From assembly GCA_002435835.1 (NCBI GenBank), contig DIVM01000107.1, positions 1-16,855 on the forward strand: a stretch of DNA of 16,855 bases. The letters are read 5' to 3'. Positions 6,344 through 13,056 of this stretch are shown piece by piece. This DNA is from Firmicutes bacterium UBA6132 (GTDB lineage: Bacteria > Bacillota_A > Clostridia > Tissierellales > Sedimentibacteraceae). Made by a program: the position numbers and the translations under genes. Under the pieces are notes generated by a model, which worked only from the letters and a program-made list of their open reading frames with translations, did no database searches and had not been told where the DNA came from. Position 1 is the stretch's first letter. Each line of letters begins with the position of its first letter.

Positions 6344-7594
6344 ATGAAAGTTAAAAAAGTATTGTGTACAAAAGCTATGACAGGTTTTTATATGGATGAT
6401 AAAGAAGCTATAAAAAGAGGAGCTCAAGAAGATGGCTTTGTATATAAGGGAGAACCTGTAACAAAAGGGTTTAAAACTATTAGACAGCCTGGACAAGCGG
6501 TATCAGTTATGTTCGTGTTAGAAAACGGTGAAGTTGCATATGGTGATTGTGCAGTTGCTCAGTATGCTGCAAGCGGTGGAAGAGAAGTTCCTAATTCATC
6601 AGAAGCTTTAATAGAAGTTATAGAAGAATATGTAACTCCAATGTTCGAAGGAATGGATATAACAGAATTTAAATCAACAGCAGAAGAATTTGATCGTAAA
6701 TTATTTAATGGAGTACAACTTCCAGCATCTATAAGATACGGTGTTACTCAAGCAATACTTGAAACAGTAGCAAAATCAAAAAATATTACAATGGCAGAAG
6801 TAGTAATAGATGAGTATGGTCTTGAAATAGATTTAACTCCAGTAAGAATAAATGCTCAATCTGGAGATGAAAGATATACAAATGTTGATAAAATGATATT
6901 AAAAGAAGTTGGCATGATGCCTCATGGTTTGATCAACAACGTAAAAACTAAATTAGGTGAAGATGGTCAAATATTCTTGGATTGGGTTAAATGGGTTAAC
7001 AACAGAATAAAAGAAATAGGAGATCCAAGCTATAATCCTGTTATGAGATTTGATGTGTATGGATGTATGGGATATGCTTTCAATGATGATTTAGATAAAG
7101 TTTTTGATTATTTATTAAAAGTTGAAGAAGCTTGTAAACCACATACAGTATTTGTTGAAATGCCAATAGATTTAAAGGATAATGAAAAACAAAAGCAAGG
7201 ATTTAGATACTTAAGAAAGAGACTAAGTGAAGTTGGTTCTACATTAAAATTGATAATAGATGAATATGCAAATACATATGAAGAAATTGTTGAATGGGTT
7301 GATGCTAAAGCTTGCGATATGGTTCAAGTTAAAACTATTGACCTTGGAGGAATTAACAACATCATAGAAGCAGTATTGTATTGCAAGAAAAATGGTGTCT
7401 TAGCTTATCAAGGTGGTACATGTAATGAAACTGATAAATCAGCATTAGTATGTGTTAACCTTGCAGTTGCTACAAAACCTTTTGCTATGGCTGGAAAACC
7501 TGGTATGGGCGTTGATGAAGGTGTCATGATAGTAAATAATGAACAACAAAGATTATTAAAAATATTAGAAGCAAAGAAAAATAACCTTATTTAA
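6344..7594 (+). CDS. 3-Methylaspartate ammonia-lyase homologue, probably with altered substrate
   Basis: This 416-residue enolase-superfamily protein aligns over its full length with methylaspartate ammonia-lyase (about 413 residues), which turns 3-methylaspartate into mesaconate and ammonia. By my memory of the C. tetanomorphum enzyme, the catalytic set is kept: metal ligands D237, E272 and D306, general base K330 (VQVKT), H194 (MPHGLINN), Q73, Q172, Q328 and the GGTCNET stretch with T359 and C360. Two pocket positions differ: N170 where that enzyme has Phe170, and A383 where it has Leu384; C357 is also replaced, by Q356. GGAGG at 6333-6337 supports the ATG. No glutamate mutase genes are nearby, so the amino acid is probably not made from glutamate. 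I infer a 3-substituted aspartate formed by the amidohydrolase, with the product passed to the hydro-lyase. Confidence 0.88.
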   Translation: MKVKKVLCTKAMTGFYMDDKEAIKRGAQEDGFVYKGEPVTKGFKTIRQPGQAVSVMFVLENGEVAYGDCAVAQYAASGGREVPNSSEALIEVIEEYVTPMFEGMDITEFKSTAEEFDRKLFNGVQLPASIRYGVTQAILETVAKSKNITMAEVVIDEYGLEIDLTPVRINAQSGDERYTNVDKMILKEVGMMPHGLINNVKTKLGEDGQIFLDWVKWVNNRIKEIGDPSYNPVMRFDVYGCMGYAFNDDLDKVFDYLLKVEEACKPHTVFVEMPIDLKDNEKQKQGFRYLRKRLSEVGSTLKLIIDEYANTYEEIVEWVDAKACDMVQVKTIDLGGINNIIEAVLYCKKNGVLAYQGGTCNETDKSALVCVNLAVATKPFAMAGKPGMGVDEGVMIVNNEQQRLLKILEAKKNNLI

Positions 7595-7604
7595 GGAGAA
7601 TAAC

Positions 7605-9131
7605 ATGATTAAAGTTAGTATTGATAAGTGCATTGGATGTAGAGAGTGTTATAAAGTTTGTCCTATGAACGCAATTGAAATGGTAGATAAAAAAGCTAAT
7701 ATCAATGAAAATTGTGTTAATTGCATGAGCTGTATTAAGGTTTGTAAATATGATGCGCTTGAAGAAGTATTAAATACTAACACTGACTCCATAGTTTGTA
7801 TGAACTGTGGAGTTAGGTGTATAATTCCAAATGGAAAAATGGGTGCTTGTAAAAGATTTACAAATTTAGAAGGTACTTTGTTAAGAAATAGACCATTACA
7901 AATTCCTGACAATATAGAACCTAATAGAGAAAAAATAGCTATAAGTAAACCTCTGATAACTGCTGTTGGAGCTGGTGCAAGCTATCCAGATTACCATCCA
8001 GCACCGTATATTGTTGAAGAAAAAATTGATGATTTTGATGTTGTTACTGTTGTTACTGAAGCACCAATATCCTACAGCTCTATGATGGTGAAAATCGATA
8101 CCAATAAGTATATTGGTAAAGAAGGCGCCATTGTTAGAAGGGATGGCAAAGAAGTAGGAACAGTGAGCACTGAACAATATGGTTCTCAAATAATAATTCT
8201 TGGTGGAGTTAACAGAGTTAAAGGACCACATGGTATGACTGTTGTTAAAACAATGGCTGAAATAGGAAATAAAAAACAAGTTAGATTAAAAATTGATGAA
8301 GGGGCTGTCCTGGATATACAAGTTGGAAAATCTCCAATAGTTGATGGTGTTGAAGATACTAAAATGAGAGTTGGATGTGGAGGAGCATGCTGCGGGCTTT
8401 TCGCTAAACATTTAGGACAATTAATAGATGAAGCAATAATTTTAGACCACCATATTACTGGATTGTTTACTAAGCATCCAGCAGGCGCAGAACAACTTCC
8501 ATATAGTGGAGTTACACCAGTTGGTAGGCTTGCTACAAATGGAAGATATTTCTTTGAGCATGGAAAAGGCTGGGGTGGAACTAATATAGAAAATCCTATT
8601 GAAGCAATAAAACATATTGATATGAACATCGCAAAAGTAGGTATGAAAATATTGGTTGCAGAAACAACATGGCGACAAATTGCATTATATGAAGTTAATG
8701 AAGAAGGAAAACCTGTAGAAATTGAAATACCTGAAGAATTAGAAAAATTCAGACAATTGGCAGCAGGAAATTGCGAAGAAAGTAAAGTATCAGCTATGTA
8801 CTATGCAGGTGTTGGCGGAAGTGCAAGAGCTGGTGTTACAATAAATCCTATTATGCTTACACAAGCAGTGCATAAAGGTGATGCAGTTTTAAGTATTGCA
8901 GGAGCTGAAACGTTTATTATGCCAGGAGGAGGAATTACATTTTTAGCAGATGTAGAAAAAATGGTTGATGAACCATTTAATTATACAGCATCCCCTGCAG
9001 TATTAGCACCAATAGAGTATACGATCGTAAAAGAAAAATACGATAAAATAGGAGGTCATATTAAATCTGTTAGTAAATTAGAGGATGTAAAAAAAGAAGG
9101 AAGATTTGAGTATACTAAATTAAAAAGATAG
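7605..9131 (+). CDS. Ferredoxin-type iron-sulfur flavoprotein reductase, 6-hydroxynicotinate reductase-like
   Basis: This 508-residue protein starts with a two-cluster ferredoxin domain (C9, C12, C15, C19 and C37, C40, C43, C47). Next is a further set, C65-x2-C68-x3-C72-x9-C82, and the body carries C258, C262 and C263 (GCGGACC). This suits two [4Fe-4S] clusters plus a third cluster, as reported for E. barkeri 6-hydroxynicotinate reductase, which has two [4Fe-4S], one [2Fe-2S] and covalent flavin. The motif S301-G-V-T304-P resembles FMN attachment sites of NqrB and RnfD, so T304 is a candidate flavin carrier. AAGGAG overlaps the previous stop codon and the gap is 10 bp. The likely role is ferredoxin-dependent reduction of a hydroxylated N-heteroaromatic acid in the cytoplasm. 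The family call rests on memory and context, not a search. Confidence 0.78.
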   Translation: MIKVSIDKCIGCRECYKVCPMNAIEMVDKKANINENCVNCMSCIKVCKYDALEEVLNTNTDSIVCMNCGVRCIIPNGKMGACKRFTNLEGTLLRNRPLQIPDNIEPNREKIAISKPLITAVGAGASYPDYHPAPYIVEEKIDDFDVVTVVTEAPISYSSMMVKIDTNKYIGKEGAIVRRDGKEVGTVSTEQYGSQIIILGGVNRVKGPHGMTVVKTMAEIGNKKQVRLKIDEGAVLDIQVGKSPIVDGVEDTKMRVGCGGACCGLFAKHLGQLIDEAIILDHHITGLFTKHPAGAEQLPYSGVTPVGRLATNGRYFFEHGKGWGGTNIENPIEAIKHIDMNIAKVGMKILVAETTWRQIALYEVNEEGKPVEIEIPEELEKFRQLAAGNCEESKVSAMYYAGVGGSARAGVTINPIMLTQAVHKGDAVLSIAGAETFIMPGGGITFLADVEKMVDEPFNYTASPAVLAPIEYTIVKEKYDKIGGHIKSVSKLEDVKKEGRFEYTKLKR

Positions 9132-9142
9132 CGGAGGTTATC

Positions 9143-11077
9143 ATGAAAGAGTTTTTGTTAAATTATAAAGATGGCGGGAAAAAAAGAAAAATTTCCGGTA
9201 ATGATAAAAAGATAGTAAGATGGATTGCTATAATTATGTCCATTTATCAGCTGTGGCAAAGCGTTTTCTCGTCCATGCAGCCACAAATGCATTACGCGAT
9301 ACATTTAACTTTTATATTAGTAATGTGTTACCTATATTTTACACCTGCACAAAACAAAGATAGGTCTAAAATTACTAAAATAGATTATGCAATGGCTATA
9401 TTAATAACAGTAATTGGTGTTTACTATGTATCACAAATGGGCAGATATTTAGTTAGGTGGCCTCAAATAGATCCTTTGAGTATACCGGATATAGTATTTG
9501 GTTTTATATTATCTATATTAGTAATTGATGCAACAAGAAGATGCATGGGCATTGTTCTTCCATCTATTGGAATAATATTTTTATCATATGCTCTGTTTGG
9601 AGATTTGCTTCCAGGGTCATTTGGACATAGATTTATTCCACCTATAGATATATTAGACCAGCTTGTTTTTACAACAAACGGATTATTTACATCACCTATA
9701 GCTGTTGCATCAACATTTGTATTTTTGTTCTGTTTGTTTGGCTCATTTTTCAGCTATTCAGGAGCAGGTGCTTTTTTCCATAAGTTTTCATTAGCTATTG
9801 CAGGAAAATATGCTGGTGGTGCTGGAAAAGTATCAGTTGTATCAGCAGGATTATTTGGTATGATTAACGGAAGCCCTACGGCAAACGTTGCAACAATTGG
9901 TTCATTTACAATACCTATGATGAAAAAAGATGGATATGACTCTGTATTTGCAGGTGCTATATCAGCAGTATCATCAACAGGAGGCGGTATAATGCCACCT
10001 ATTATGGGTACGGCAGCATTTTTGATGGTTGAAATGGCTGGTGTTCCGTATAAAGAGATAGCTATTGCAGCTTCAGTTCCAGCAATACTATATTATGGAT
10101 CGCTTTTATTCATGTGCCATTTAAGAGCAAAGAAAACTGGTATTAAAGGATTGCCTGCTTCAGAACTCCCTGACTTAAAAGAAACATTAAAAGAAGGGTT
10201 CTTGTTTGTTTTACCTTTGATAGTATTAGTAGCTATGATTATGACGGGTTACACACCATCTATGGCAGCTGTTGCAGGTATAGTTTGTGTTATAATTGCA
10301 AGTTCATTGAAAAAGGAAACAAGAATGAGTTTGAAAACAATACTTGATGCATTAGAAGACGGAGCTTTATCATCAATAATAGTATCATTATCCTGTGCTG
10401 TTGCAGGTATGGTAATCTGTGGGTTAATGACAACAGGATTAACTGGTAAAATAGCAAGTTTAGTATTAAGCGTTGGCGGAGGTACAATGTTAGGTGCTTT
10501 AATGATTACAGCAGCTCTATGTACACTCCTTGGTATGGGAATGCCAGTTGCTGCTGCATATGCTTTAACGGCATCTTTAGCAATACCATCATTAATAGAA
10601 TTAGGTGTTCCTCTTATAGCAGCTCATATGTTTGTTGTATATTATTCAACATTTTCAGCTATAACACCTCCAGTTGCAGTTGCAAGTTATGCAGCAGCAG
10701 GTATAGCGGATGCAAGCGCAACAAAAATTGGATGGATGGCTTGCAGGATAGGAGTAGTATGCTTTATCATACCATTTATGTTTGTTTTTGATCCTGCAAT
10801 GTTGTGCGCACCTTCAGCATTCTTAGAGGTTGGAACATATATAATGATAATTAGCGCTGTATTGGGATGCTACTCTTTAAGTGCAGGTTCAGAAGGATTT
10901 TTGATAACTAAGTTAAACCCTGTATTTAGGGCAATATTATTTGTAGGTGGTTTTTGTATGATTTACCCAGAAACAATTACTTCAATAGTAGGTTTTGTGG
11001 CTTTTGGTTTAATTTATGCTTTTGATTTAATTAAGAGCAAAAAATTAAGTGAAAAAATAGCAGTAACAAAAAATTAA
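9143..11077 (+). CDS. TRAP transporter permease, fused 4TM/12TM (TAXI-associated)
   Basis: This 644-residue membrane protein fuses the small (DctQ-like) and large (DctM-like) TRAP subunits, as is usual for TAXI-type systems. Hydrophobic segments begin near residue 27 and continue to the C-terminus. Family motifs include GMINGSPTANVATIGSFT (239-256), GGGIMPPIMG (280-289), and in the second half MGMPVAAAYALTASLAIP with SAITPPVAVASYAAAGIA. It should import a carboxylate substrate using a Na+ or H+ gradient, together with the binding lipoprotein encoded next. GGAGG at 9133-9137 supports the ATG, and the gap after the reductase is 11 bp. Its place inside the catabolic operon argues that it carries the operon's growth substrate; TAXI systems studied so far favour dicarboxylates and amino acids. 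Confidence 0.93.
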   Translation: MKEFLLNYKDGGKKRKISGNDKKIVRWIAIIMSIYQLWQSVFSSMQPQMHYAIHLTFILVMCYLYFTPAQNKDRSKITKIDYAMAILITVIGVYYVSQMGRYLVRWPQIDPLSIPDIVFGFILSILVIDATRRCMGIVLPSIGIIFLSYALFGDLLPGSFGHRFIPPIDILDQLVFTTNGLFTSPIAVASTFVFLFCLFGSFFSYSGAGAFFHKFSLAIAGKYAGGAGKVSVVSAGLFGMINGSPTANVATIGSFTIPMMKKDGYDSVFAGAISAVSSTGGGIMPPIMGTAAFLMVEMAGVPYKEIAIAASVPAILYYGSLLFMCHLRAKKTGIKGLPASELPDLKETLKEGFLFVLPLIVLVAMIMTGYTPSMAAVAGIVCVIIASSLKKETRMSLKTILDALEDGALSSIIVSLSCAVAGMVICGLMTTGLTGKIASLVLSVGGGTMLGALMITAALCTLLGMGMPVAAAYALTASLAIPSLIELGVPLIAAHMFVVYYSTFSAITPPVAVASYAAAGIADASATKIGWMACRIGVVCFIIPFMFVFDPAMLCAPSAFLEVGTYIMIISAVLGCYSLSAGSEGFLITKLNPVFRAILFVGGFCMIYPETITSIVGFVAFGLIYAFDLIKSKKLSEKIAVTKN

Positions 11078-11091
11078 ATTTGGAGGATTTT

Positions 11092-12138
11092 ATGAGAAAA
11101 AATTTAACAAAAAAAGTATCACTTTTATTGGCATTGGTAATGATTTTAAGTTCTTTCATTGTAGGTTGTGACAGAGGTGGGAAAACAGAGCAAGCACCAG
11201 CGAATAACACTACAAATTCAACTCAACCAAGCACTGATGTAGAAAAATTAAAATTAACAATAGCTGGTGGATCAATTGGTGGTGCATGGGCAGCTATAGG
11301 CGAAGGTGTTAGTGAAGTTATTAGAAGAAGTTATCCAGGATCAGAAGTAGCTTATGAAGTTGGTCAAGAAGCTGCAAACGTAGCAATGGTTAGTACTAAC
11401 AAAGTTCAATTAGGTGTTGCACATGCGAGCTTTTTAAAAATGGCTTCAGATGGTGTTGAACCATTCCCAAAAAAACTTGAAAATTTAAGAGCACTTGCAG
11501 TTTTATACGGCGAAGCTGCAGAACATTTCTTAATTTTGCAAGATGCGGGAATAACAAATTTTGAAGATTTAAAAACTAAAAAGTATCCTTTAAAAATTAA
11601 TTTTAATACAAAAGATTCATTTATGGAAATAGTAGGTAAGAAAACTTTAGAAGCGAATGGTATTACGTATGAAGATATTAAATCTTGGGGTGGTAATGTA
11701 GACTTCATGTCAATGGGATCATCCATAGACTTAATGAGAGACGGAAAAATTGAAGCTTACTCAAATGTTATACAAGTACCATCAAGCAACATAGTTGATG
11801 CTTCAAGTAACTTAAAATTAACTTTACTTCCTATGTCTAAAGAAGTACAAGCAAAATTAAATAGTGAATTAGGAACTTATGATGCAGTAATTTCAAAAGA
11901 TAAATATAATTTCTTAACAGAAGATGTACCAACTGTTGCTGCTAAAGTTGTATTGTTTACAAATGCTGAACTTTCTGATGCAGAAGCATATGCTATAGTA
12001 AAATCAATAGATGAAAATCTTGAATATTTTACTGGAATTCACAGTTCATTAAAAGGATTAACTTTAGAAACATTACAGGATGTTGCTCCAGTTGAATTGC
12101 ATCCAGGTGCATTAAAATATTATCAAGAAAAAAAATAA
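11092..12138 (+). CDS. TRAP transporter solute-binding lipoprotein, TAXI family
   Basis: This 348-residue protein begins with a lipoprotein signal peptide: basic residues (RKNLTKK), a hydrophobic core (VSLLLALVMILSSF) and the lipobox I-V-G-C with C26 as the lipidated residue. A Thr/Asn/Ser/Pro-rich linker precedes the first strand, LTIAGGSIGGAWAAIGEGVS, the typical opening of TAXI receptors. It should sit on the outer face of the membrane and hand substrate to the fused permease encoded just before it. The ATG at 11092 is preceded by GGAGG at 11082-11086; an in-frame TTG at 11080 overlaps that site and is not credible. Order is permease then receptor, with 14 bp between them. The ligand is unknown; a (hetero)cyclic or linear carboxylate is inferred from the operon. 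Confidence 0.92.
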   Translation: MRKNLTKKVSLLLALVMILSSFIVGCDRGGKTEQAPANNTTNSTQPSTDVEKLKLTIAGGSIGGAWAAIGEGVSEVIRRSYPGSEVAYEVGQEAANVAMVSTNKVQLGVAHASFLKMASDGVEPFPKKLENLRALAVLYGEAAEHFLILQDAGITNFEDLKTKKYPLKINFNTKDSFMEIVGKKTLEANGITYEDIKSWGGNVDFMSMGSSIDLMRDGKIEAYSNVIQVPSSNIVDASSNLKLTLLPMSKEVQAKLNSELGTYDAVISKDKYNFLTEDVPTVAAKVVLFTNAELSDAEAYAIVKSIDENLEYFTGIHSSLKGLTLETLQDVAPVELHPGALKYYQEKK

Positions 12139-12167
12139 AAATTAGTTAGTTTTTATAGGAGGGCCAT

Positions 12168-13043
12168 ATGATGCTGACAGATAAATATACAATATTAAAT
12201 GATGGAAGGGTGTTAGTTGATTATGGTCCTATTACAATGACAATTCAAGCAAAAAAGCAAGGTGAAATTTCCATTGAATCAGAATTAATAGGTGCAGAAA
12301 AAGCGATAGAAACATTAAAATGCCTAACAAATTACTTGGATGTGGCAAAAAAGTGGATTAATGAAATTGATTTATGCAAAGCTCATTATTATCCAAGGGC
12401 TTTGAAAATGATGATAGAATCTGTAAAATATTTGAGAAATAATGAATTTACTCCCATGGCATCTGTTGCAGGAACATTTTCAGATTTAGTGATGGAAGAA
12501 ATCCTTCTAAAAACTGATATGGATTATGTTGTTATAAATAATGGGGGAGATATTGCTTTTTATAAAAAAGATATAAACAGTGTTTTTAAAGCAGGAATAA
12601 TTGGTGATATTACAACAAGAAATATATCACATAGCATAAATATAAAATGTTCAAGCGGAATAAAAGGAATAACTACGAGTGGTTATGGAGGAAGAAGTTT
12701 AACTAAGGGTGTTGCTTCTGCAGTAACCGTTGTAGCTAAAAGTTCGAGTTTAGCAGATGCAGCTGCAACAGAAATAGCAAACTGCACATACATAGACAGC
12801 CCAAATATTGAAACTTGTTTAGCAGAAAATATTGATTTTGATACTGATATTAAAGGTATAAGGGTAGTAAAAACTTTAGGAAATTTAACTAACGAAGAAA
12901 AGTTTAAATCCATTAATAAGGGTTTAGAAAAAACTATGGAACTATATGAGCGTAAAATGATAAAGGGTGCAGTTATATTTGTTCAAGGCGAATATGATTA
13001 CTATCCTAAAAATAACCTTGATTTTACTATATGCAAGAAATAA
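12168..13043 (+). CDS. UPF0280 family protein, ApbE-like; candidate flavin transferase
   Basis: This 291-residue cytoplasmic protein matches the uncharacterised UPF0280 group, which belongs to the ApbE-like fold. Three stretches recall ApbE flavin transferases: NNGGDIA (124-130), GITTSG (167-172) and ADAAATEIAN (196-205), where ApbE has its GGDI, ATSG and ADA-x-AT magnesium/FAD-site motifs. There is no lipobox, unlike exported ApbE. AGGAGG at 12157-12162 serves the ATG at 12168 or the one at 12171; either is possible. The gene lies between the TAXI receptor and the molybdenum hydroxylase, in an operon with a reductase that carries a possible FMN attachment motif. Covalent flavin loading of that reductase is my inference; no activity is established for the family as far as I know. 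Confidence 0.8.
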   Translation: MMLTDKYTILNDGRVLVDYGPITMTIQAKKQGEISIESELIGAEKAIETLKCLTNYLDVAKKWINEIDLCKAHYYPRALKMMIESVKYLRNNEFTPMASVAGTFSDLVMEEILLKTDMDYVVINNGGDIAFYKKDINSVFKAGIIGDITTRNISHSINIKCSSGIKGITTSGYGGRSLTKGVASAVTVVAKSSSLADAAATEIANCTYIDSPNIETCLAENIDFDTDIKGIRVVKTLGNLTNEEKFKSINKGLEKTMELYERKMIKGAVIFVQGEYDYYPKNNLDFTICKK

Positions 13044-13045
13044 TG

Positions 13046-13051
13046 CGGAGG
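13046..13051 (+). promoter_or_regulatory. Ribosome-binding site fixing the molybdenum subunit start
   Basis: CGGAGG lies 5 bases before ATG 13057, directly after the UPF0280 stop codon. It rules out the in-frame ATG at 12967, which would overlap UPF0280 by 77 bp and add 30 residues that are not part of the family. Confidence 0.8.
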
Positions 13052-13056
13052 TTAAC

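Noticed and set aside
3294..7594. Standard glutamate-methylaspartate pathway
   Set aside because: No glutamate mutase genes are found in the window and the ammonia-lyase pocket is altered; genes beyond the window could change this.
10519..10791. 90-residue ORF inside the TRAP permease gene
   Set aside because: It is a shifted frame of a well-conserved membrane protein, with Cys/Ser/Tyr-rich composition and no ribosome-binding site.
11080..11091. TTG 11080 as start of the TAXI receptor
   Set aside because: It overlaps the GGAGG that serves ATG 11092, and the ATG gives a proper lipoprotein signal peptide.
12967..13056. ATG 12967 as start of the molybdenum subunit
   Set aside because: It would overlap UPF0280 by 77 bp; ATG 13057 has CGGAGG just upstream.
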